A stretch of 64,000 bases of DNA from Inonotus obliquus (taxonomy: Eukaryota; Basidiomycota; Agaricomycetes; Hymenochaetales; Hymenochaetaceae): contig JAJHTX010000009.1 of assembly GCA_032164295.1 (NCBI GenBank), positions 1,922,001 to 1,986,000 on the forward strand. The letters run 5' to 3'. Positions 33,101 through 44,305 of this stretch are shown here, one piece after another. A program made the position numbers and the translations under genes. Numbering within the stretch: the first letter of the stretch is position 1; each line of letters starts with the position of its first letter. The notes below the pieces were generated by a model. That model did no database searches and was not told where the DNA came from. It worked only from the letters and a program-made list of their open reading frames with translations.

Positions 33101-33462
33101 GGTGATGCTCGGAACGAGATGAGAGGGAGCTCGCTTTTATATTGGCAGACAGGAAAATAATTGATCCCAGGAGGTCATTGGTGAAGAATCAATTGGGTGT
33201 GAAATGAACGTTATTTCATTTCAGCAGCAGAAAAAGTTGTGCCGTCGTCAAGAGAGTCGAACGTCAATAACTTCATTACCTGTTTCTTGGAAGGCAGAGA
33301 TGAGAAAATGGATGATATACTTAGTCCTCCGTCGTCGTAGCATCGGTGGTGACCATTCGTTGTAGATCACGTGAACGGACGATGAACGAGCACACGCAGT
33401 AGTGTACATAGTACTCAACCCGCAACGGAGACGACGACGACGCGTTTTGCGCCTCAATAGCC
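33101..33462. promoter_or_regulatory. Divergent promoter region: aldehyde dehydrogenase and Na+/H+ exchanger
   Basis: A 362 bp region between two head-to-head genes. It includes a minus-strand TATAAAA at 33135-33141, about 35 bp from the dehydrogenase start. No matching TATA box was seen for the exchanger. Confidence 0.55.
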
Positions 33463-35795
33463 ATGCCAGAAACACCCTCTCCGACATCACATCCAGATCT
33501 TCCGGACGAGGAAGAGTACTATTCATCATGGTCTTTGTTCCTCGTTTGCATCCTCCTCATCATCTCCCTCTGGACTTCGTATTACCTCCAAATAAAGCGC
33601 ATTAGAGCTATTCATGAGACGCTTGTATCCATCGGAGCTGGAATGTTTGTTGGCTTCGTAGTTCGAATAGCACCCGGCCACCTCATTCGGGAGATGTTGG
33701 TGAGTACTCTTGAAGAACTTGAATCCCCCGCAATTGGTTGACTGACGTGTTTCGATGGACTAGACATTCCACCACACTCTCTTCTTCAACCTGTTACTCC
33801 CTCCAATCATTCTTAATTCAGGTTATGAGCTCAAACAGGTCGGCCGGTTCATGTTCATTGCCAATATTTCTATTGACTACGCTCTCAGGATTTGTTCTTC
33901 CGCAATTTTGGCTCGATCATTCTCTTCGCGTTCCTCGGGACTTTCATCTCAGCAGTCGGCTTAGGGTTCGTCTGATCAATCTCTACCAACTCCTAAACTG
34001 ATGTGAGATACCTCCGTAGGGTGCTCGTGTACATCTGGTCGTGTCTGGGTCTGGAGTCGCTGAACTTGAGTCTCCTAGAGTGCCTCATCTTTGGCTCGAC
34101 ACTCTCCGCGACCGATCCCGTGACAATCCTCGCCATATTCAACCAATACAAGGTCGACCCCAAATTGTACAATATTATCTTTGGGGAGAGTCTACTGAAT
34201 GATGCTGTCAGTATCGTCATGTACGAGTGAGTAGAGTATCCAATCTCTCTAGTTATTGCTTCTGTTGACCAGCATGCAGGACCTTATCCAAGTTTGACCA
34301 GCCGGATTTTGCTGTCGGCTCAGTCTTCCATGGCATCGGCATATTCTTGGTCTCGTTCAGCGTGTCAATGGCGCTCGGTATTGCTTTTGGTCTGTTCATG
34401 TCCCTCACGCTTAAGCATTCCTATCTTGCACAATTCCCGAAGATCGAATCGTGCCTGGTCGCGCTGTGTGCCTACACATGCTACTTCTTTTCGAATGGTT
34501 TGTCAATGTCGGGCATCGTGTCACTTCTGTTCTGCGGGATCACACTAAAGCACTATGCTTATCATACCATGTCGCGACGTACACAGAGAGCAACAAAGTA
34601 CATATTCTCAATCCTCGCGCAACTCTCGGAGAACTTCATCTTCATCTACCTTGGATTGTCCCTCTTCACTTCTGCACCATCCGGAACAAAAGTCTCGGAC
34701 TATTTCCGACCGCTCTTCATCATCATCTCAACCGTCTCCGTCATCTTCGTGCGTTACGCCGCAGTGTTCCCGCTCTCTGAAGCAATCAACCTCTTTCAGA
34801 GACATGTACGTGGGCAACGGTCGGACGAGATCCCTTATTCATATCAGATGATGTTGTTCTGGGCTGGGCTTCGTGGGGCGGTGGGTGTTGCACTAGCAGC
34901 AGGCTTCCAAGGTGACAACGCTCAGTATTTGCGCACGACGGTTCTAATCGTAGTCGTTCTCACTGTTGTGATGTTCGGAGGAACAACCGCGCGCATGCTT
35001 GAGGTACTCAACATACGCACTGGTGTGGAGGATGATGGTGCCATTAGCAGTGACGAAGAAGATGCGGCGTTCCTTGGTAGTGGAGCCGGGGCTAGCTTCT
35101 TTGGACGACGCAGTTCAGAGGGTGACGGATGGGCTCGATACCGCGACGACGATTTCTACATGCACGACCGCCCCGCCATTCGAAGTACGACACAATACAA
35201 CCACCATGCACAAAGTTCCAGCATATCCGGAACGCAGAACATCTTCTCAGCTGCTTCCTCAGATTCATACGACTCCGACAGTGGTGAAGTCCTCCCACTC
35301 GCAACGAATGGACCACCTCCAGGCCCAAGTCGAGAGAACTCAAGATTGAGTTTAAGTAACCTTAACGGGACACTGGGCGAAGGTAAATGGTTCCAAGCAC
35401 TCGACGAGCGATACCTCCTCCCTCTCTTCTCAAACGCAACTGCGAGCCGTACATTCCACGCGCGTCGACAACGACGAAGCGCCGCACGGCAAGGTGGCGC
35501 AACTAGCTCTGGTCATGGTACACCACGAGTGGGAGGCACGACAGGTCCCGATGTAAGCGGTACACCTGCAGAGAGTGACACTGAAGGCGATGGACCAGAA
35601 GTCGACTTGCGCGAGAGCACCGGTGTACCGCGGAGTCGGACTAGTTCCTCCGCCACTCCTACGAATGGATTGGGCACTGTAGGGTCTGGGTCTGTATGGA
35701 TTGGCACTGCGCGGGAGAGGATTGCTAGCCCTGCACTTCGCAGCCCACGAGAACCTGATCGGCAAAGTGGTGGTAGTGGGAAGTTCAGCTCGTAG
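33463..35795 (+). CDS. Na+(K+)/H+ exchanger, NHE/NHX (CPA1) family
   Basis: An endosomal or vacuolar cation/proton exchanger controlling organelle pH and cation load. It starts at ATG 33463 ([11 protein letters not shown]). The first helix is [15 protein letters not shown]. The inhibitor-binding-type helix is [20 protein letters not shown]. The ion-binding region includes [17 protein letters not shown] and [15 protein letters not shown]. Later helices include [19 protein letters not shown] and [15 protein letters not shown] long polar C-terminal tail follows, rich in Ser, Asp and Glu (about 35020-35795). About five introns lie before 34280; the 3' part is one large exon. The frame looks intact. 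Confidence 0.92.
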
Positions 35796-36087
35796 ATTAC
35801 CGTGGTGGGATAGTGTCCTTGTGGACTTTATTTCTGTTTCATTAGAGGTTTTCCTTTTGAAAGGATGTCAATTTTCTAGTAGGTCTTTTCTGGTACTCAA
35901 AAGTCTGATTTTACGTATCTAATCCATCCGATACCGACTGCAAGCATACCATTGAGGAATCTATGCTCAGATAAAACGAAGGGATTCAGGTCAATGGCAA
36001 AAGAGCGACTTCTAACTCTAGGCGTGAAATGAACGTGTACAATGGAACACAATCCTCCAATGAAAACATACAATAATAATAAGAAAG

Positions 36088-38251
36088 TCACACAGCAACG
36101 CCAATCCATTCATCCGAAGTGATGCCTTCACACGAGACCGTCGTATCAAGCAACGTGCTGGCACCGTCAAAAGACGACACAACAATGCAGTCGCCGTCAC
36201 CTCGAGGGACATCAGAAACTGCGCTAAGTTTGATATCGTTGCTGTCGTTTGTGACAACCTCCACAACAGTCGTACTACGCGGGCGGTACAACGTACGCGT
36301 AGATACAGGTGACATCGGCGTTCGCGGCCCCTCTCTCAGGCTACCACACGAAGAGTTCGGTAGATATTGATATTCAGCAGGAGTGCCCAGTCGTAATCGC
36401 AGCTCCATCGCCTGATTCATTTCCTCAGAAGTAAGCGTACTTCGGAAATCTCGGCTGTTACTGCTCCAAGCTTGCGTCCTCGAACGTACCTGGTCGATAG
36501 TGCCACGGAGGTTCAGCATGAGCCGATTCGCGCAGACGCTCATGACGGTTCTGAGCAGTGGTACAAGCATCCCGATGAGCGCGGCGCGTTGTTTCGGCAG
36601 GACGGCGTAAAGAATTAGGTTTGCGACACTTGATACTAGGAGCGTCGCCTAATGTAAGCAAGGTGGTCCTTTGGCCTTAGCACAACGAGACATACCAAAA
36701 ACGACAGCGTAGTACAAGATACCTAATAAAGTGATGAGTGAAAATCAAAATCTCCAGATTAGATAGGATGAACATACCATCGCGAAATAGGACCCTTAAG
36801 ACAGTTCCGTTTCCTTCCCCGTCTTTCCCTATTGAACCATAAACCACTTTCAGTACTCAGTCCGACAGCGATAGGACTTACGAATACTGATATAACGTGA
36901 GATTGTCAAAGTAAGGATGGCAGCATCAAAGGCCATGAGGGCCGCGACAGCAGGTATAATAATTTTGAAAGAAGTGGTCCAGTCCAGCATTGTGGCATAA
37001 CAGCCCATCAATTCTCGTAACCTGATGAATGTTAGCGTCGAAGTCAAGAACAATATAGCTGGAAAACATACTCGGGATGTTGTGGGAACACGACTACAAA
37101 CACAAAGACACCAGATGAGAAAGCGGCTGGGATATTTAGATAGTAGAATATTGTGGGACGTACAGCTGCCGGTACGCTCAGACATCCAGATGAAGAAACA
37201 CATTACAGAATCACATGCCTTTCAGCAAAAAAAGACGATCGGGACAGTATCGGAGGTTAAAGAGAGTCAGTTCTTGATCTCGAATCAAAATTAGCTGGGC
37301 AGAGAGAACGTACTACCATCAACACGATGAGGAACGCAAGGACCTTCCTATTCCGCTCCCACAATGCAAAAGTTCGAAGACAGAAAATGACTGAATCATA
37401 CTTTTGATAAGAGCAGGGTTCGCAGATACGAGTCCAAGAAAATCGCATACGTTGGACAGGTAGTATGAATGCTAGCGTTGACCTATGTAGAGTCAGTCAA
37501 ATATCATTAGGTGGTAAAACTGCACACACACCAGCCATCTAATCTGTACGATGCTTCGCACCTGGTAACAAATACCAAAAACGTTCAGTCCAGCGGCTAA
37601 TAAGCGAAGGGCTTGTACTAACATCTAACAGCAAACCGACAAAGTCAGGAATCTACCGCTGTAACATTACACTGGAGGGTACCCACGATGAGACTGGATT
37701 TAACGTCAATATCAGCTAAGGTGAGGCAAATTGGGGGGTCAGGGACAGCCATCACTCCTCCGTACCAAAGAGAAGCCAGGGGGTATTAATAATTACTGAT
37801 GGTCAAAAAGATTGTGACTACCACAACTGGATATCTATTAAGGAAGAAGAGCATCTTCCCAAACGACCACTGGGCCTTCCATACATACTCAATCTTGTCG
37901 AAGGTTAAATATTTAGTTAGGCTGTATGTCCCTGACGAAGGCTTGTTAAAGCTGACCTCGCTGGAATAGAAAAAATCAACCGTCAGTCATAAAGAAGGAA
38001 AGGGAAAGTAACTCACTCCCCAAGTGTCAACAGGATATCGTAAGTTAGTACAACCAGCGATGCCACTACAATCGAGAGCGCCTCTGAGCTACGGCCAGCA
38101 AAAGGGAAGGAAAACCCATACAGTTGACAGCCTGATGAAAAGATATGAGTAAGACATTGCATGAGCGGTTTGAGAGAGGGATCTTGCTTACATTCGTGAC
38201 TCGTAAATCACGCAGGACATTGAAGAGCATGTGAACCTCACTTGCATTCAT
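36088..38251 (-). CDS. DUF6533-type seven-helix membrane protein (copy 1)
   Basis: Function unknown; the family is abundant in mushrooms. It starts at 38251 (MNASEVHMLFNVLRDLRVTN). After introns come LTYDILLTLGE and KIEYVWKAQWSFGKMLFFLNRYP, the family's hallmark region. Later helices include LRTFALWERNRKVLAFLIV and SFKIIIPAVAALMAFDAAILT. The conserved end LRTVMSVCANRLMLNLRG is followed by a polar Ser/Thr-rich tail ending at 36088. About ten small introns are needed and I did not place all of them. A close relative lies at 40390-42480, beyond the bHLH gene, so the pair probably arose by local duplication. Confidence 0.72.
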
Positions 38252-38834
38252 GCTGAGCGAGCCGTACCTGAGAGCTGAAGAGGAGAGGAAACGGACTACA
38301 ATAGAAAGGCTCGCAGTTACGACTTGTTGCTAATAAATAGAACACGGAGTTGCGGGAATCATAACAAGGAGAAACATCGGGGAGCTGAGACGCGAATTTC
38401 AAGGGTCCGAGATGAAAGGGGGACTGCCCGGACTGGATGTTGGTTGACTCCGTGCTTGATGCATCAGAGAGGCACTGTTCAATGGGCATTATCAATTGGA
38501 CAACAGCATGAATACAAGGTTATAACACGCATGACAAAAAGGCGACCAAGAGTTGACGAAAAACAGCTGCGAGCGTGGAGAATCCTATTCCAAGTTGGAT
38601 CTAGGATGTGGACAGACACCGATGTGAACCTTGATGGGTTCGTGATTCGATCGATACTAGTAGAACCAGCAAAGACAAGAGATATGGACGCTTCTATCAC
38701 GGCACTGGCAAGAGGCGATGGCAGTACAGTATGTACTAGTGGTAGTCGGGAAGAGGAAGAGAGCCTCAGTCCATTGGTGGCTACCAAGTTGAGTTGGTCA
38801 CGCGGATGATCTAAATAGGAATAGGGGTTAAAGT

Positions 38835-38855
38835 TCACGTGATTGACTCACGTGA
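38835..38855. promoter_or_regulatory. Two TCACGTGA (Cbf1/E-box) sites upstream of the Cbf1-like gene
   Basis: Two perfect palindromic TCACGTGA sites start 13 bp apart (38835-38842 and 38848-38855). They lie about 200 bp before the bHLH start at 39055 and about 580 bp from the divergent start at 38251. The sequence is the classic Cbf1 target RTCACRTG. Autoregulation is an inference. Confidence 0.65.
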
Positions 38856-38894
38856 TTTATTCGATCTCCGCTGTCGGGAATAACCGAGAAGTGA

Positions 38895-38901
38895 TATATA
38901 A
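38895..38901 (+). promoter_or_regulatory. TATA box of the Cbf1-like gene
   Basis: TATATAA about 155 bp upstream of ATG 39055 and 40 bp downstream of the paired TCACGTGA sites. Confidence 0.5.
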
Positions 38902-39054
38902 GCTCGTGAGTTGTGCATGACTTTTCCGTGACCTCCTTTCTCTCATCCCGTGATCACGACACGCCCATCCTGGCCACACCCTCCCGCTAACAACACGGAC
39001 CCGTGACCTCATTTCCCCCATCGTTCACAACAATATCGACAACTCTTCTCCCCG

Positions 39055-40093
39055 ATGTCTGCCACCTCAACGCAGCAACCACAAGCAGCCCCCGCTGCTC
39101 CTGCTCCGCCCCAGTCCGTCTCTGCAACAGTCGCTTCTGCTCTGCAAGCTATCAAGGATGCAGGTGTTACTTCTAGCTCAGGCAATACTCAGCCCCTACC
39201 TCAGGATCCTCAGCTCATGACTGCTCTTCTCACCCTTATCCAAAATCAGGCCAGCAAGGTCCGCATCACCATATCTCTTCATTCCCAGTGCCCCATTACA
39301 GGTAATCTTTCTGTTTAGGAACCTGCCGACCAAGTCAAAGAGGCTGCCGCCGAAACCCTTTCCAACTTGTCACAGGCAGGTGCCCCGCAGCCGAACCCGA
39401 ACATTCATCCCCAGCTGCAGGAGTCTGGCCCGAGCACTCACCCTCATGGTCCTCCAACTCTCGGCCAAGCACCTCCCATTCCTCCTCCTGGCACGACGGT
39501 ACAGGCGGCACCTCCATCAGCCTTAGAACAGCAAAAGCCGACCCGTCGCCGGGCAGGTCCGCCGACTGTGAATGGCACCATTATGGGCAGTGAGGAGTGG
39601 GCACGTCAACGGAAAGACAACCATGTGCGTCACTTTTGATGTTCAACATCAACGCCGGTGCGTATCCTGACTCTCAGCACAGAAAGAAGTCGAGCGCCGC
39701 CGACGCGGTAATATCAACGAGGGCATCAACGAACTTGCTCGCATTGTACCCAATGGTTCGGGCGAAAAGGCCAAGGGTGCAATCCTAAGCCGCTCAGTCC
39801 AGTACATCCATCACCTCAAAGAAAATGAGGCGCGCAACATCGAGAAGTGGACTCTCGAGAAACTCCTCATGGACCAGGCAATGGGTGACTTGCAGGCCCA
39901 ACTTGAAGACATGCGCCGCATGTACCAAGAGGAGTCACACCGTCGTGAGAAGGCCGACGCCGACATCGCAACCCTGAAAGCCGAAATTGAATCTCTGAAA
40001 GGTTCGAAACAACCTGCTTCATCCGAGACGACGGCGGAGGCAGACGCAGAAGATAAGGAACGTGGTGCGAAGAGACCAAGAACTGACGCGTGA
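39055..40093 (+). CDS. bHLH transcription factor, Cbf1-like
   Basis: A nuclear DNA-binding protein; Cbf1 relatives bind CACGTG in sulfur-amino-acid gene promoters and, in yeast, centromeres. It starts at ATG 39055 with a Pro/Ala/Gln-rich N-terminus. The first intron is 39258-39318. A second intron (about 39625-39681) falls inside the basic region, joining RKDNH to KEVERRRR. The helix-loop-helix follows (GNINEGINELARIVP...ILSRSVQYIHHLKENE), then a long coiled coil (39840-40010) suited to dimerisation. The C-terminus KRPRTDA with TGA looks like a nuclear localisation signal. His, Glu and Arg residues in the basic region suit E-box contact. About 305 residues, intact. Confidence 0.88.
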
Positions 40094-40389
40094 TGCTGCT
40101 TTTCCCACTCTGTCATGTGACTTCTTCAAGTTCGCCTCAGCCTGCGGTCTGTCTAATTGCTCTGCTTGTCGTGTATAAATGATGTTCCTGTTTGCCTACG
40201 ATCGGCCCACTTTATTAGTTTCTAAACAAACCATGTATCAATCTTGACAGTCTTGCGGAATTACGAATGAATGAAGACATTATTAATGTTGTTCGTGTTT
40301 GTATCCGCGGTATAACACACATTGCAATTACAACATTAGTCGCTAACAGAATGATACATAAGAACAACGTCTGTGAAATGCCTTGGAAA

Positions 40390-42480
40390 TTAGTAGTGAC
40401 GGCTTCGCGCGTTACTGTTCCGCATCTGCCCAAACTCAATACTTGGATCCATATTTTGACTCACGATGTTCGTGAACTGGTTGAGCAGGGATATTCTAAA
40501 ACTGCTCGGTTGGGAATATTCGCCTGTGTCCCTGTCAAAGTTCCTCGGACTAGGAACGGGCGTCACATGCCGACTTCTTTCTGAGCCAAAGTCAAGACGC
40601 GGAACATCGAGAGATGTGGGATGCGATACGACGATAATATCTGAATCGTGTTTGGGACCAAGTTCATCTCTTGGTGAGAGCGGCATAATATCCATCTCGA
40701 TCTCCGTATCCGCCGATCGATGGGACACTCCCGGAGGTGAATTCGTCGCACCAAATGAAAACTTAACCTTCGATGACGGCGGGGAGCCTACAGCCGTTGC
40801 CGTAGTGGCGCGCGAGTGGTTCGAAGCATCCGCCGGCATATCGAGGTCTCCGAAAGCCCAATTGTTTCTTGAGCGCCCCCTGTTAACGGCAACAGACCGC
40901 AGATTGAGAATTAGTCGGGCCGTGCAGACGGACATGACGGCCCGTAGGAGGGGTACGAGGGCAACGATCAGGCCTCGACGCTTTCGTGGCAGTGATGCAT
41001 ACATTATGAGGTTCGCCACGCTCGATGCTAGCATTCGTTTGATCAATATTCCAGCCGGGAAGTAAAGACATGGAAAATAGCACACCTAGCATGATCACAT
41101 AGAAGACGATACCTGCGTGGACCACATAAGCGAATACCGAAGCAAAACGCGTATTCGCCACTCACCATCCCTGAAAAGGATGAGTGTTAAGAGGCTCTTA
41201 TTCCTTTTGCCTCTGCGAATCTTATCCACTCGGATGAGAGTCAATACGAATACGGTGGTATCGAAAATGATCAAGGCAGACCAAGACGGAATCGCATCAG
41301 ACGTAGATAACTCGTTCATGATACCGAAACATCCTAGAACTGGTCGTGCTCTGTATGGTGTGTTTAGCTACCCTCCTAGGGTCGCACTTAACGAATACGT
41401 ACATTGGCCTATTCTCAACTGAAAGGTGGCGACATCAGCGGAAGCAACTGGGTGACTGAAGTGAACGCACATGTTATCGATTTCGATAAGAGAGCCATTG
41501 ATACAATAATGGTGATGTCGCAGGCCTAGGCGGGTTTGTTTCAGAAAAAATCAGCACGGCACGAGAGGAAGAGGCGCTGCATACCACAAGAACAGAATAG
41601 AGGATAATGGAGATAACTCGATTATGCTCCCATAGAGCCTGCGTCCGCAAAATTAAAAGTACTGAAAGCCACCATTGTAAGACTTGTGGTATTTCAGTAA
41701 GATGATCGGCGGGTTACTTTGAACAGGTATGATAAAGACCAGCATCGACCTTGGATGGTCGACTGTCAGGATCTGGTTTGCCGGAATTTCGCATCTAAGC
41801 ACTCACCATGCTTCCACATAATTAGAAACAACACAACTGCAGGCACGACATAAGCAAGATTAATCTACCGCGAATACCAGAGACGAGTCACTGACAGCTA
41901 AAATTTCGTCAGAACAGAACGTTGGCAGCAGGAAAGAGGAAGCTTACATTGTATGGCGCTTGGAAATAAAACATATCTGGACGGTATGGTAAGCTCCATT
42001 CCGCGCAATAACAGTGATTTCGCGAGTACTCACAGAAGAGCAGAAATAGAGATATCGAGAGCACCGGATATCTATTCATGATGAATAGCATATTGCCGGT
42101 TGTCCACTTCGCTTTCCACACAAGCTCAAGCTACATCATGATCGTTCAGAACCAGAGACGTAAACCTTCCGGTAACTTAAGAATACCTCGCTATGTATAC
42201 GAAAACTGCATCAGATCTTGGCATCATTGATTCGGCGACGTGAACTCACCTCGGAAACGTTATAATTATATCGTACAAGAGTATCACGAATGCTGCCACT
42301 GGTTGACCTCCCGTCAGAACAAACGACACCTCACACTCATTATCAGTTCAACGTACGAGTGACGCACTAGGTAATGTTCAGTATTTGAGCCGTCATGAGA
42401 ACTGTAGCACTCACGTTCGTAATTCGTACATCACGTACGATGATCGGGAGCACCTGGATCTGCTCAGCGATGGTGGCCAT
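40390..42480 (-). CDS. DUF6533-type seven-helix membrane protein (copy 2)
   Basis: Relative of the gene at 36088-38251; function unknown. It starts at 42480 (MATIAEQIQVLPIIVRDVRITN), matching the N-terminus of copy 1. The hallmark region is ELVWKAKWTTGNMLFIMNRYP (about 42060-42130). Central helices include SALIIFDTTVFVLTLIRVDKI (about 41210-41290). The conserved end LLRAVMSVCTARLILNLR is followed by a polar tail, ending at 40390. About ten small introns are implied and not all could be placed. The 3' end converges with the Cbf1-like gene, leaving about 300 bp. Confidence 0.7.
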
Positions 42481-44305
42481 GTTGACGAGGAGAGGGGACA
42501 CATCCGCAGTTGTACACAGGTTCCTTAAATATGCGGACTTTCCGCGCATCTCCTTGCGGGATCCCACACCGTCTTGACCAGGAACAACTGCTCCGAAGAG
42601 GTAGCTAATATCGGCCCATTTTGATATAACAGACATCAATTCCGTTCCGGACGAAAGGAGAAAGAGTTCCCATGAAGCTACAGATAAGTCTCACGAGCTA
42701 TGTTCAACCATTCCATATAGGGACAAGTCAAAGTTCTGCCGGTGGTAATAGTGGGCAGATGCAAAGAAGCTATGGCCGTCGAGAAGATCATCTGGTGATA
42801 TAGCCATGATGTGCAAGCACTCAGTCCGATTGTCAGTAGCTGATTTGATATTTACCATCGGCGACACACCGGTTGATCATTCGTTGACCCTGATCGCTTG
42901 CCGTCGAAGATAGTAGAGCAAAGTAGAAAGAAGACTTGGGGGGAGTATAGCAAGGATAGCAGGATCTTCATGCTCCGCGAATCCCTTCTCGGACATACGG
43001 AGTCAAGCCATTCATCAGAAGCACAATGATGGAAATCCCTCTGAAATATTATTGACTTCACAAAAAGTGATTAGCAGGATTGCTGGATGGGGATAGAGAG
43101 GAGATGAACGTGGCTCAAGCTGCATACCATATGCGGACTAAGTTCTCACGGAGACAATTCACCGCGGCAGGGACTCAATTGCACCTACTCACCGAAAATT
43201 CCGTTACCAATGATGCCAAGGCATACTCTCTCATCGATAAAATAAATCCTATGTCAAGTTTGGGGAACAAGTATACCTTAACAAGTAAAGATCAACAGAC
43301 TAGAGATCAGGGCGTCCGTTCCCAGCCAAGTTCTCTTAATCCCAGGATCCCAGGTACACGGACAAAGCGATCGAATCTTGAGTGAGAACGTGTGCACATC
43401 GGCGCAGTATAGGATGTTGACCTGAGGTTTGGGGATGCGATGTTTACCAGCTTGGGCTTTCTGACAGAACATCAACCTCTTTGACTTCTAACCTCGAATA
43501 GAACGGGTGACATCCCTTCTCAGTGATATGATCTCAGCCTTGTTCATCACCTTGAATGATGGCGGAGCAATCCAGCACCAACGCAACTTTCCGAACACTG
43601 AAGATTGAGTTAATATCATGAGATCAAGAGTTAATTTTAATCTGCTCCGACTTTACGTACATATCTCAAAGTTCCGCCGAAGACGTTTCCTCTCGTACAC
43701 AGAAATATGCTGTCGACGGGCGGAGTCACGGTAGTGAGCAGGAAGTAGAAGGTCTGGTTTCCCCAAAGTCATCGTTAGTTATCGTGGATATTTCTTGTTA
43801 TTCCACAACGACTCCACCTATGTCTTGGTCCCTCGGACCGGACCTTCTCGCGAGCAAGTTGGTGAGTTCAGCCTGAGTCTGCAGAGTCTACTTGGAGGAG
43901 CGTCGGAAAATATTCATCCTTGATCCCAATTTCAAGATTTCAAGTCGAGAACCCGAGCTCTTACATAAGTATACCTTGCCATATGCAAGAGCCTGTAGCT
44001 CCCAAGTGTCGGACCGGATCGCGAATGTTGCGTTTACAGTATAGGCCCGGCGGAAGAAAACACGTCAGCTGTTCGGATGTCGTACCTCTCCTACCTGAAC
44101 TTTCGAACCGCAACCAATTCCTATACACAGGCTTGCAATATAGAATTAGCGTCAGAGAGGAAGGGAATGAGAGGTGGTAAGTAATACTAAAGTCAGCGGG
44201 ATTCGTAGTACAATCGAACGAACGACAATGGGTATGCAAGCTTGAAAACTACATCAATGGATAGATACAGAACGAATTTCAGATCAATGGATATGTCCGA
44301 CGGGT
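42481..44305. other. Intergenic stretch with no recognisable gene
   Basis: This 1.8 kb lies upstream of the DUF6533 copy 2 start and ends at the 3' end of the IML2-like gene. Short open frames (for example 43080-43385) have no recognisable features. Confidence 0.5.

Noticed and set aside
40466..41065. 199-codon plus-strand open frame
   Set aside because: It is antisense to the last exons of DUF6533 copy 2, which has the conserved CxxRLxLNLR motif.
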